Of a DNA stretch of 64,000 nt, positions 43,526 to 52,165 are shown in pieces. The stretch comes from Pseudomonas protegens (lineage in GTDB: Bacteria > Pseudomonadota > Gammaproteobacteria > Pseudomonadales > Pseudomonadaceae). The notes under the pieces were generated by a model. That model made no database searches. It saw only the letters and a program-made list of their open reading frames with translations, and was not told the DNA's origin. How positions within the stretch are numbered: position 1 is the first letter of the stretch; the number at the start of each line of letters is the position of its first letter. Location of the stretch: NCBI RefSeq assembly GCF_003363755.1, contig NZ_CP031396.1:434001-498000 (forward strand). Reading direction: 5' to 3'. Made by a program: the position numbers and the translations under genes.

Positions 43526-45295
43526 TCACTGCACCGGGGCGCTGGCCTGGGCCCGAGCACGCTCGACCACGGCAATGAAGGCGCTGTTCATGTCGGCAAG
43601 CGACTCGCTGCCCTGGTGGCGTACCTGTTCCGGAGTGCCCAGGGCCAGCAGCCGTCCGGCATCCTGGATGACGATACGGTCGCAGTACTCGGCCTCTTCC
43701 ATGAAGTGGGTGGTGATCACGATCGTCGTGCCGCTTTGCGCCAGGGCGGTGATACGGCGCCAGAACGCCCGGCGGGCCAAGGGGTCGATACCACTGGTGG
43801 GTTCGTCGAGAAACAGGATCTGCGGCTCGTGCAGCAGCGCGACCGCCATGGCCAGGCGCTGCTTGTAGCCACCGGGCAGCTCGCCGCTGCGCAGGTGCTT
43901 GTGTTCGTCGAGGTCGAACTGTTCGAGCATCAACGCCACCCGCGCTTTCAGCTTCGCGCCGTGCAGGCCATAGGCGCCGCCGAAGAAGCGCAGGTTCTCC
44001 AGGGCCGACAGGTTCGCGTACAGGGCGAACTTCTGCGAGACGTAGCCGATCTTGCGCCGCGCCGCCGCCCGTGCGGTACGCAGGTTGACGCCAGCCACCT
44101 CAAGGTGCCCGCTGGAGGCGGGAAGCAAACCGCATAGCATGCGAAACGTGGTGGTCTTGCCGGCTCCGTTGGGGCCCAACAAGCCGAATATCTCGCCCTT
44201 CAACACCTCGAACGAGGTGCTGGCAACCGCGGTGAAGTCCCCGAACTTGCGCACCAGGTCGCGGACCTCGATGACCACCGCACGCCCAGAGGCAACGTCG
44301 CCCTGGCCGTCGCTGGCGGGCACCTGCGCCGGCTCGTCCAGGCTTGCAACGCTGCCAACCTGCTGCCGGAGCAACACCATGAAGCCATCTTCGAGGCGGG
44401 CCTCCAGCGCCTGGGGAGAGGCCTGGCCAGCCAGGGATGGAATGGCCTGCAGAGGCACCTGGGCGCTGCGGATAAAGCGAACCATGCCGCCTTCGGGCAC
44501 GGCATCGATGATGTGTTCATTGTCGTCAAGCAAGCGCGCCTGCAACAGCCTGGCCGGGGTGCCGGCCTCGGGGCCGACGCCATAGCACAGGCCCTGCGCC
44601 AGATGGCACAACTGCGCCGGTGGCCCCTGGGCGATCAGCCGCCCCTGGTACAGCACAAAGACCTGGGCGCAACGCTGGGCCTCGTCCATGTAGGCAGTGC
44701 TGATCAGCACCGTGAGGTTTTCCTGCTCGATCAGTTGTTCGATGATGCTCCACAGTTCCCGCCGCGACAGCGGATCCACCCCCACGGTGGGCTCGTCCAG
44801 CAGCAACAGTTGCGGTGAACGGACCAGGGTACAGGCCAGCCCCAGTTTCTGTTTCATGCCACCGGAGAGCTGTCCGGCCAGCCGGTCGCGAAAACGCGTC
44901 AGGTCCATCATCTGCAGCAAGCGGGAAAAGCGCTCCTCGCGCTGCTGGGCGCGCACGCCATGCAGGTCGGCGTAGAGTTCGAGGTTTTCCTGGATCGTCA
45001 GGTCTTCGTACAGGCCGAACTTCTGCGGCATGTAGCTGATGAGGTCCTGCACCTGCTGCGGATCTGCGGCGACGTCCAGGCCCAGCACCTTCAACAGCCC
45101 TTCGTCGGCCTTGAGCAAGCCGGCAATCATCCGCAACAGGGTGGTTTTTCCGGCCCCGTCCGGCCCCACCAGGGCACTCAACTTGCCACTGGGCACCTCC
45201 AGAGAAACCTGCTCCAGAGCCAACTGCTCTCGCGTTCCACGGCGAAAGCGCTTGACCAGTTCAACAGCCTGAACCGTTACCGCTGGCGCACTCAT
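43526..45295 (-). CDS. pltJ: Fused double ABC ATPase PltJ
   Basis: A 589-residue protein with two nucleotide-binding domains in tandem. Domain 1 has the Walker A GPDGAGKTTLL (about residue 43), the signature LSGGMKQKLGLA and Walker B LLLLDEPTVGVDP. Domain 2 (after about residue 335) has GPNGAGKTTTF, the signature in altered form (GELPGGYKQRLAMA) and LFLDEPTSGIDP. Two domains in one chain give a complete ATPase for the PltK/PltN pair. Its start overlaps the pltI stop by 4 bases. Confidence 0.95.
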   Translation of the reverse strand: MSAPAVTVQAVELVKRFRRGTREQLALEQVSLEVPSGKLSALVGPDGAGKTTLLRMIAGLLKADEGLLKVLGLDVAADPQQVQDLISYMPQKFGLYEDLTIQENLELYADLHGVRAQQREERFSRLLQMMDLTRFRDRLAGQLSGGMKQKLGLACTLVRSPQLLLLDEPTVGVDPLSRRELWSIIEQLIEQENLTVLISTAYMDEAQRCAQVFVLYQGRLIAQGPPAQLCHLAQGLCYGVGPEAGTPARLLQARLLDDNEHIIDAVPEGGMVRFIRSAQVPLQAIPSLAGQASPQALEARLEDGFMVLLRQQVGSVASLDEPAQVPASDGQGDVASGRAVVIEVRDLVRKFGDFTAVASTSFEVLKGEIFGLLGPNGAGKTTTFRMLCGLLPASSGHLEVAGVNLRTARAAARRKIGYVSQKFALYANLSALENLRFFGGAYGLHGAKLKARVALMLEQFDLDEHKHLRSGELPGGYKQRLAMAVALLHEPQILFLDEPTSGIDPLARRAFWRRITALAQSGTTIVITTHFMEEAEYCDRIVIQDAGRLLALGTPEQVRHQGSESLADMNSAFIAVVERARAQASAPVQ

Positions 45296-46305
45296 GGCGT
45301 GGCCCCGGCCACCGGTGCCTGGTCAAGGTAGACGGTCGCCGGCATACCGAGCCGCAGGCGATCGTCAGGGTCCTTGACCAGTACCCGGATCTCGTAGACC
45401 AGGCTGGTGCGCAGGTCTTCCGTTTCCACCGACTTGGGGGTGAATTCGGCAACCGAGGAGATGTAGCCGACTTTGCCGTCGATGGCCTGGTCAGGAAAGC
45501 TGTCGGTGTAGACCCGCGCCCTCTGGTCCGCACGTATGTGGCCCAACTGACGTTCGTTGACATAGGCCCGTACCCACTTGGGGTCGGTCAGGGCCAGGGC
45601 AAACACCGGGCGCTGCGGCGAGGCCATATCCCCCGGCTCCAGCAAGCGCGTGCGGATCCGGGCCTGGGTCGGCGCCTTGAGCTGAGCGCGCGCCAGGTAA
45701 TGTTCCAGCAGGTCCAGGTCGGCCCTGGAGGCTTGCAGGTCGGCCGTGGCCTGGGCGATGTCTTCATTGCGTGGGCCGATCTTGGCCAGGGTCCAGGATT
45801 CGCGCTGCTCCTGCGACTGGGCCCTGGCCACTTGCAAGCGGGCGGCTGCCTGGTCCAGGCGTTGCTGGCTGACGCCCTTGCCCTGGGTGTCGTCCGCGAT
45901 CCTGCGCAGGCGCTGCATGTGCAGTTGAGCCAGCTGCATTTGCGCCTGGGCGGCATCAAAACGTGCCTTGGCCTGCTCGACCTCTTGAGGCCGTGTGCCA
46001 TTCTTCAAGCGCAGCAGCGCCTGTTCCTGGGCGCCGATCCTGGCCTTGGAGCGATTTATTTCCAGGCGCAGTGTGCGTGTGTCGAGTTCCGCCAGGACCT
46101 GGCCGGGCTGCACCAGGTCGCCCTCTTCGGCATACAGCGCGGCGATTCGCTCACTGCCGTCGAACGCCAGGGACACCTGGCGAATGTCGACGTTGCCATG
46201 GAGCTTGAGGTGGTCGTTCTGCTTCTCGGGGCGAAGGAGAAACCAGGAAACACCCGCTGTGGCCACCAGCAGTACGGCAACCCCTACAATCAACTGCTTC
46301 TTCAT
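45292..46305 (-). CDS. pltI: HlyD-type membrane fusion protein PltI
   Basis: A 337-residue periplasmic adaptor with an N-terminal anchor (QLIVGVAVLLVATAGVSWFLL), the lipoyl-type halves (YAEEGDLVQPGQVLAELDTRTL) around a long alpha-hairpin (about residues 75-190) and a C-terminal beta domain. It links the inner-membrane exporter to PltO. It is the first gene of the minus-strand efflux operon, and its promoter region holds a long palindrome bound (by inference) by PltH. The alternative symbol in other strains may differ. Confidence 0.94.
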   Translation of the reverse strand: MKKQLIVGVAVLLVATAGVSWFLLRPEKQNDHLKLHGNVDIRQVSLAFDGSERIAALYAEEGDLVQPGQVLAELDTRTLRLEINRSKARIGAQEQALLRLKNGTRPQEVEQAKARFDAAQAQMQLAQLHMQRLRRIADDTQGKGVSQQRLDQAAARLQVARAQSQEQRESWTLAKIGPRNEDIAQATADLQASRADLDLLEHYLARAQLKAPTQARIRTRLLEPGDMASPQRPVFALALTDPKWVRAYVNERQLGHIRADQRARVYTDSFPDQAIDGKVGYISSVAEFTPKSVETEDLRTSLVYEIRVLVKDPDDRLRLGMPATVYLDQAPVAGATP

Positions 46306-46331
46306 CCATGAGTCCTTTGTTTGCCAAGGCC

Positions 46332-46360
46332 TAATTAAAATTCAATTTGAATTTAAATTA
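46332..46360. promoter_or_regulatory. 29-bp imperfect palindrome between pltI and pltH (TetR operator)
   Basis: The core AAATTCAATTTGAATTT at 46338-46354 is a perfect 17-base inverted repeat around one central T. The repeat extends outwards to 46332 and 46360 with a single mismatched pair. It lies between the divergent starts of the efflux operon and the TetR gene and agrees with my memory that PltZ (PltH) binds a semi-palindromic site in this promoter. Confidence 0.8.
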
Positions 46361-46416
46361 GAAAATAACAGATACTGGCCATGAAGCAACCCCCCGCTCA
46401 GACCACGAGGAACATC

Positions 46417-47052
46417 ATGAACACGCGACGCAGAACCAGCAGAAGCGACGGCGAACACACTAAAATCCGCATTCTCGATGTGGCTGCCCGCCTGTTTGCC
46501 CAGCATGGCTATGCCAACACCGCGAGCAAGCTCATCTGTGAAGAAGCCGGCGCCGACCTCGCCGCCATCAACTACCACTTCGGTAGCCGGGAAGCCCTGT
46601 ACAAGGCAGTACTGATCGAGGGACACAAGCAGCTGGTGAGCTTCGAAGCCCTGTCGCAGCTGGCGCAAAGCGAAGAGCCGGCGCTGATCAAGCTCGATAG
46701 CTTCATCGATGCCATCGTCACCCGGGTGCTCGATGAGCAGAGCTGGCAAAGCAAAGTCTGTGCACGGGAAATACTGGCGCCCACTGTCCATTTCACCAGC
46801 CTTGTGCAAGAAGAAGTGATGCCCAAATTCCGTCTGCTGGAAGCGCTCATCAGCGAGATCACCGGCTTTCCGATCGGTGACCCGGCGCTGGCGCGTTGCA
46901 CCATCAGCATCATCGCGCCCTGCCTGATGCTGGCGGTGATAGATCGCCAGCAGCCCAGCCCGCTGCAAGCCGTCCTGCAACACGACGCCAACGCCCTGAA
47001 AGCCCACTTCAAGCTGTTCGCCAGGTCCGGCCTCGCGGCCATTGCCCAATAG
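46417..47052 (+). CDS. pltH: TetR-family repressor PltH (PltZ)
   Basis: A 211-residue TetR regulator. Helix-turn-helix: IRILDVAARLFAQHGYANTASKLICEEAGADLAAINYHFGSREALYKAV. The C-terminal part belongs to the CerR/YbiH-like domain (VCAREILAPTVHFTSLVQE). ATG 46417 follows GAGGAA; a longer frame from 46381 exists. It should repress the divergent efflux operon and be relieved by pyoluteorin or a precursor. It converges with pltG, whose stop lies 5 bases beyond its own. Confidence 0.92.
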   Translation: MNTRRRTSRSDGEHTKIRILDVAARLFAQHGYANTASKLICEEAGADLAAINYHFGSREALYKAVLIEGHKQLVSFEALSQLAQSEEPALIKLDSFIDAIVTRVLDEQSWQSKVCAREILAPTVHFTSLVQEEVMPKFRLLEALISEITGFPIGDPALARCTISIIAPCLMLAVIDRQQPSPLQAVLQHDANALKAHFKLFARSGLAAIAQ

Positions 47053-47057
47053 TCGGC

Positions 47058-47840
47058 TCACACCGCCAGACTGCCAGGCTGATTGTGCAGGGCGCTGCCC
47101 AGCACAGTTTTGACCCGCGACATGACCTGGGCGTCGAGAAAGAAATGGCCACCGGCAAACACGAACTGCTCGAAGCCGCCCAGGGTGTAGCGCCGCCACT
47201 GCTGCATCTGCGCAGGCGGCGCAATCAGGTCCTGGGCGCCGCTCAGGCAGATCATGCGGGTGTCCAGCGGCTGCGGCTGGGCACCGGCGTAGGAGTAGAC
47301 CATTTGTATGTCGGCCTGAATGATGGGCAGGTACATCTGCATCAGGTCCTCCTCGGCCAGCACCACCGCCGGCACGCCCCCCATGGCCTGCAGCGCGGCG
47401 ATGGCCTGCTCTGCCGGCAGCTGGTGCAGCGGTGCTACCCGTTGCCGCACATGGGGCGCAATCATGCCCGAGAGCATCAGTTGCTGCGGCATTGGCAACC
47501 GCCGCTCCTGCAGCACTCCGGCGACCGCAAAGGCCAGCAAGGCGCCCATGCTGTGGCCGAAGAAACAGCAGGGGACGTCATCACCAAACTGCTCCAGGCA
47601 GTCGGCCACGTCATTGGCCGCCGCCTGCATGTCGCTGTAGCAGGCCTCCTGGCTGCGACCCTCGCGGCCCGGCAGCTGCAAGGCATACAGGTCGACCTGG
47701 TCGTACAGGGGCAGGAACCAGCGATGAAAGACCGAGGCCCCGCTCCCGGCATAGGGAAAGGTGAACAAGCGCATCTTGCCCCGCGGCCGGCTGGCATAGG
47801 GAAACCAGGCGTCCTTGGCCACGCGTGATGGAGTTCCCAT
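47058..47840 (-). CDS. pltG: Type II thioesterase PltG
   Basis: A 260-residue thioesterase of the RifR/GrsT class: FPYAGSGASVFHRWFLPL at the start, the nucleophile GHSMGALLAF (Ser near residue 96), an Asp in LSGAQDLIAPP and the late His in FAGGHFFLD. In pyoluteorin synthesis it frees or edits the polyketide chain from the PKS. It lies 3 bases after the pltF stop and is the last gene of the biosynthetic operon. Confidence 0.95.
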   Translation of the reverse strand: MGTPSRVAKDAWFPYASRPRGKMRLFTFPYAGSGASVFHRWFLPLYDQVDLYALQLPGREGRSQEACYSDMQAAANDVADCLEQFGDDVPCCFFGHSMGALLAFAVAGVLQERRLPMPQQLMLSGMIAPHVRQRVAPLHQLPAEQAIAALQAMGGVPAVVLAEEDLMQMYLPIIQADIQMVYSYAGAQPQPLDTRMICLSGAQDLIAPPAQMQQWRRYTLGGFEQFVFAGGHFFLDAQVMSRVKTVLGSALHNQPGSLAV

Positions 47841-47843
47841 GGG

Positions 47844-49340
47844 TCAGCCCTCCACCTGCCTGGCCAGGGCGAAGCGATCGACCTTGCCATTGGCGTTGCG
47901 TGGCAGTGCGTCCAGGCACAGCACCTTGTCGATGATCATGTAGCGAGGCAGGCGCTGGGCGCAGTGGCGCTTGAGGTCGATCAGCGAAAGAGCGTCCCGG
48001 GTGTGAGCGACCAGCACGCCCCACAACTGCGCGTTCATCCCCTCCCCGACCACCAGCACGGCGGCCTCGCTGACCTGGGGATGGGCCAGCAGCGCGGCTT
48101 CGACTTCCCCGCGCTCGATCCGGTTGCCACGCACCTTGAGCATGTCGTCACGACGCCCCAGGTATTCGTAGTTGCCGTCAGGCCGCTGCCTGACCATATC
48201 GCCGGTCTTGTAGGGCCCCTCCTGAGCCGGCTTGGCGAAATAGCCCAGCATGACCGTAGGCCCCTGCACCACCAGCTCACCTTCTTCACCCACTGCGCAG
48301 CGGCTGCCGTCAGGCTTTTGCGCCCACACCTGGTTGCCGGAGGCGGCCGTGCCGATGGGCACCGGGAGCACGCGCTCGGGATCGATGGCGCCGACCTCGA
48401 ATGCGGTGCACACATTGGTTTCCGTGGGGCCGAAGAGATTGGCCAGACGCACATCGGCATAGGCCGCGCGCAGGTCACGCAGGTGCTTGATCGGAAAAGG
48501 CTCGCCGGCGAACAGCAGCACCCGCAGGGTGTCCTGGATATCGCTGAGCAAGTCGCCGTCTTGCATCATCATCATGAGTACCGAGGGCACCGAGTACCAG
48601 ATGCTGATTTCGTGCTGGCGGATGAAGTCGGTCAGCAGCCGCGGCGAGAACGCGATCGACTCGGGAACCAGGCACACCGTCGCGCCCACATTGAGCGCGC
48701 AGTAGATGTCCAGGACCGACAGGTCGAAATGCAGGGGAGCATGGTTGGCGAACCGCTCGCCAGGCTGGAAGCAATAGCGCTCGCACGCCCAGTCGACGAA
48801 GGCCAGGGCATTGCCGTGGCTGAGCGCAACCCCTTTGGGCACGCCGGTGGAACCGGAGGTGTAGAGGATGTAGGCCAGATCGTCCGGCTGGATGTCCAGC
48901 GTCGGCACGAGGCTGGAGCCGGTATCGATGTTGCGCCAGTAGCCGGCGCTGGCCGGGTCGTCCAGGACCACGCTGCGCACCTGGGCAAGCGCGGAGCCGG
49001 CGAGTTCTTCCAGGCGTGCCGCGGTGCAGAGAACCAGCACGGCCTGGGAATCCCCGGCGATCTTTTCCAGGCGCGACACCGGGCTCAGAGGGTCCACCGG
49101 CACATACACCACCCCCAGCCGCAGGGCCGCCTGCATGACCGCCACCAGGTCCACCGACTTGTGCGCCCAGAGCAGGATCCGCTGCCCCTGCCCGACCCCC
49201 AGGGCACAGAGCATTGCCACGAATTCCCGGGTCCTGAGCTCCAGTGCCTCGTAGCTCAAGGCATCCTGCTCATCCACCACCGCCGTCTGCCGCGGGTAGC
49301 GGGCAAGGCTGTGCATCATCCGTTCATGGAGCAGCTTCAT
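47844..49340 (-). CDS. pltF: L-prolyl-AMP ligase PltF
   Basis: A 498-residue adenylation enzyme that activates L-proline and loads it on the carrier PltL. A-domain core motifs: YILYTSGSTGVPKGVALSH, NLFGPTETNVC, YKTGDMVR, the hinge GRRDDMLKVRGNRIERGEVEAAL and the catalytic Lys in NANGKVDRFAL. It is a free-standing protein with no carrier domain, as expected. It overlaps the pltE gene by 4 bases. Confidence 0.96.
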   Translation of the reverse strand: MKLLHERMMHSLARYPRQTAVVDEQDALSYEALELRTREFVAMLCALGVGQGQRILLWAHKSVDLVAVMQAALRLGVVYVPVDPLSPVSRLEKIAGDSQAVLVLCTAARLEELAGSALAQVRSVVLDDPASAGYWRNIDTGSSLVPTLDIQPDDLAYILYTSGSTGVPKGVALSHGNALAFVDWACERYCFQPGERFANHAPLHFDLSVLDIYCALNVGATVCLVPESIAFSPRLLTDFIRQHEISIWYSVPSVLMMMMQDGDLLSDIQDTLRVLLFAGEPFPIKHLRDLRAAYADVRLANLFGPTETNVCTAFEVGAIDPERVLPVPIGTAASGNQVWAQKPDGSRCAVGEEGELVVQGPTVMLGYFAKPAQEGPYKTGDMVRQRPDGNYEYLGRRDDMLKVRGNRIERGEVEAALLAHPQVSEAAVLVVGEGMNAQLWGVLVAHTRDALSLIDLKRHCAQRLPRYMIIDKVLCLDALPRNANGKVDRFALARQVEG

Positions 49341-50479
49341 AGCTTCAGCTCCCGGGCAATGATCTCGTGCTGCATGTCGCTGGTGCCGGAAAAGATCGTA
49401 GTGCCGATGGAATCGCGCAGCATCGCCTCGATCCCGAAAGACTCCAGGCAGCCCCGGCCGCCGAAAATCCTCACCGCATCGATGCTCGATGCCAGCGCCC
49501 CCTCACTGATGGCCAGTTTCGACAGGGCAATGTTGAGCTGCCCCGGATCGCCCTGGTCCATGCCCCAGCACGCCCGGAACAGCAGCAACCGCGCCGACTC
49601 CAGGCGCAGCTTCATTTGCGCGATACGGTGCGAAACCGCCTGGTTGTCGCCAATCGGCTTGCCAAACTGGCGCCGGGTGCGCGCATGCTCGATGGCCTGT
49701 TCCAGTTGCCGCTCCATCATCCCCAGGAACGCTGCGAACAGGCAGGCACGTTCCCAGCCCATGGAACTCTGGAACACCTGCCGGCCCTGCCCCTCCTCAC
49801 CCAGGCGGTTGACCTCAGGAACCACACAATCGTCAAAGAACACTTCACCCGCGGGGCAGCTTCTCAGGCATACCTTGTCCAGGGGCTCACTGACCCTGAG
49901 CCCCGCAGTGCTGCGGTGGACGATAAAACCGCTGACCCCCAGGGCACCGTACTCGGGCTGGGTGGTGGCATAGGTCACGAAGATGTCGGCAATCGGCGCA
50001 TTGCCGGCAAAGCTCTTGTGGCCGTCAAGGCGATAGCTGCCATCGGCCTGGGGCCAGGCACGGCTCTTCAAATTGCTGGAGTCGGAGCCGGCCTCGGGTT
50101 CGGTGATCGCGTTGGAGCCGATGAATTCACCGCTGGCGAGTTTGGGTAACACATCGCGTTTGGTTTCCGGTGTTGCGAACTCGACGATCGGCATCGCACA
50201 GGCAAACTGGTGGGCCGCCGCCGCGAACACCAGGCCCATGTCGGTGCAACCCAGGCCAAAGGCGTGCATGGCAATGGCCGTCGACAGTGCACCCAGGCCC
50301 TGGCCACCGTATTCCCGGGGAATCGACAGCCCCAGCAACCCGGCCTCGCCGCAGATCGCCCATTGCCGGGCGGTGAAATACCGCGAGTGTTCATTGCCAC
50401 AGGCCGCCAGTTGCTCGGCACACACCTGGGCGATCATGGCCGCATGTTTTTTCTGGGTATCGTCGTAGTTGAAGTCCAT
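49337..50479 (-). CDS. pltE: Prolyl-carrier-protein dehydrogenase PltE
   Basis: A 380-residue acyl-CoA dehydrogenase-like flavoprotein. Marks: SNAITEPEAGSDSSNLKSRA, SFAGNAPIADIFVTYATT, RRQFGKPIGDNQAVSHRIAQMKLRLESARLL and the C-terminal FGGRGCLESFGIEAMLRDS. In the known pathway it oxidises prolyl-S-PltL by four electrons to pyrrole-2-carboxyl-S-PltL, the substrate of the halogenase PltA. It starts one base before the pltD stop region ends and overlaps pltF. Confidence 0.96.
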   Translation of the reverse strand: MDFNYDDTQKKHAAMIAQVCAEQLAACGNEHSRYFTARQWAICGEAGLLGLSIPREYGGQGLGALSTAIAMHAFGLGCTDMGLVFAAAAHQFACAMPIVEFATPETKRDVLPKLASGEFIGSNAITEPEAGSDSSNLKSRAWPQADGSYRLDGHKSFAGNAPIADIFVTYATTQPEYGALGVSGFIVHRSTAGLRVSEPLDKVCLRSCPAGEVFFDDCVVPEVNRLGEEGQGRQVFQSSMGWERACLFAAFLGMMERQLEQAIEHARTRRQFGKPIGDNQAVSHRIAQMKLRLESARLLLFRACWGMDQGDPGQLNIALSKLAISEGALASSIDAVRIFGGRGCLESFGIEAMLRDSIGTTIFSGTSDMQHEIIARELKL

Positions 50480-50480
50480 T

Positions 50481-52115
50481 TCAACTCTCCTTGCGCAGGG
50501 AAGGTTTTCTGAAGGATCGATAGAAAATCAGCCGTCCGACCTCTGAGGGCACTTGCATCAGGCCCCACCAGAGCGCCTTGAGCTTTCTCAAGGTGGTCAG
50601 TTGATAGACACGAGCGTGAGGATTAGCAAAATCAAAAATAGGCGGCACAAAACTGGCGTTCGCAAGCTCCGTAAAGATGCTGCTCGCCGCCTGCGCAGCT
50701 GAGACATTGGCGCTTTTGACGTCATCACAAAGGCCCAGCGTAGTGTTGAGAATATCCTTGTACCCCTGATACAGAGGCATCCAGAAACCGTCCTCTGCGA
50801 GCTGGTCGATTTCATCGAACACTCGCGGGTCCAGGTCCTTGGCAAAGGCATCGTTGATCTTGCGCGCGGTGATGGTGGCGGCAATCGACTGCAGCAGCCA
50901 GACACGGGCGAAGGCATTCCACAGTTCGGGGTCGCGAAACGACACATAGGCCGCTGAGGCGATCCGGTCACTCAAGCTGATGATGCTGTCCTGGATCAGG
51001 ACAAAATCATTCAGGGCCGGGCTGCGGTAGTCACCGCTGTGCGCCGCCTTGATCAACCGGTGCCCCAGGGCCAGGACCAGTTCCGCAGCATTGGACAGCT
51101 TGCGCGAGAACAACAGATCGTTGCTCGCGGCGCCCTCATCGAACATCAGGCAGCGGCGTTCGAGCGCCGTGCGATAGACCTGCCGGGGCGGCTGGCGCAG
51201 CGCCCACTCGCGTACCCGCCGGGCGCCGGACAGGTGTCGCCCCAGGCCGGGGTACAGCTCGATCAGGCCGGCCAGGACCTGATCGCCGTCCATGCTCGGG
51301 CAGAGGTCCTCACGCAGTGAAACCAGCACGCTGACCAAAGGGTTGTGCGAGTGCTGGTGGTTGTTGAACGGGATGACCCCCACCCAGCCCCCATCGAACA
51401 CGTGATGCAGAGTGCCGCCATGCCACTGGCCGGGAAAATCGCCCTGCACGCACTCATCGAACGGCACCACCCCGAGCATATGAGTGGAGAATTCCAGGGT
51501 CCGGGTCTTCTGCGTCGAAGGCTGGCTGACCAGGCCCGCCTGCCGCGCCAGCACCTGGCCACCCTGGCTGCCATCGACCATGAAATCGGCAGTGACCCAG
51601 CGTCCCAGCGCCGTAGCTACCTTGACCCCGCTGTCCTCGACCAGCACCTCGGGGCTGTTGTCGATCTCCACCAACTGCGCGCCATAACCGATGGCCGCCG
51701 CCAGCAGGTAGGCGTCGATGTCGGGCCTGAACAGATGGTTCTCGCCATGCTCGGAAGGCACGTTGAATTGCAGCGCCTGGCCCAGGTCCACCGCCCGGCT
51801 GCGCTGGTGATAGATGAACCCGAGGTTCTTCTTGACCCCGGAAGACGGCATCACCTTGTGCTGGATATCCCGGGTGCGGGCGATGTTCTTTATTTCCGGC
51901 ACGCCATAGCGGTCGGCAATCAGCTCGAAAATCATCGAGGTATAGGGAATCGTCGCCTCACCGGTAAGGTCGGGGGGCATCTGCCGGTTGCGCAACAAAC
52001 CGACCCGGACCTTGTTCCGGGCCAGGCAGGCGGCGAGCATGATCACGCTGATGCTGTTGCCCGCCAAGAGAATGTCGTAATGCTCTGGCGCCTTGCCAGA
52101 CTGCACATCGTTCAT
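50481..52115 (-). CDS. pltD: Halogenase-like protein PltD
   Basis: About 544 residues, related to FAD-dependent halogenases (MPPDLTGEATIPYTSMIFELIADRYGVPE near the start, FMVDGSQGGQVLARQAGL). The GxGxxG flavin motif expected at the N-terminus is not present: the sequence there reads LLAGNSISVIMLA. The halogenase WxWxIP motif is also not recognisable. PltD is known to be needed for pyoluteorin production, but its job is not the chlorination that PltA does. ATG 52115 follows GAGGTGG; 52130 is the upstream alternative. Confidence 0.9.
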   Translation of the reverse strand: MNDVQSGKAPEHYDILLAGNSISVIMLAACLARNKVRVGLLRNRQMPPDLTGEATIPYTSMIFELIADRYGVPEIKNIARTRDIQHKVMPSSGVKKNLGFIYHQRSRAVDLGQALQFNVPSEHGENHLFRPDIDAYLLAAAIGYGAQLVEIDNSPEVLVEDSGVKVATALGRWVTADFMVDGSQGGQVLARQAGLVSQPSTQKTRTLEFSTHMLGVVPFDECVQGDFPGQWHGGTLHHVFDGGWVGVIPFNNHQHSHNPLVSVLVSLREDLCPSMDGDQVLAGLIELYPGLGRHLSGARRVREWALRQPPRQVYRTALERRCLMFDEGAASNDLLFSRKLSNAAELVLALGHRLIKAAHSGDYRSPALNDFVLIQDSIISLSDRIASAAYVSFRDPELWNAFARVWLLQSIAATITARKINDAFAKDLDPRVFDEIDQLAEDGFWMPLYQGYKDILNTTLGLCDDVKSANVSAAQAASSIFTELANASFVPPIFDFANPHARVYQLTTLRKLKALWWGLMQVPSEVGRLIFYRSFRKPSLRKES

Positions 52116-52165
52116 AACCACCTCAATCACAGATCATGGGTCTGGGTTGCACTGCCTGCGGCCCG

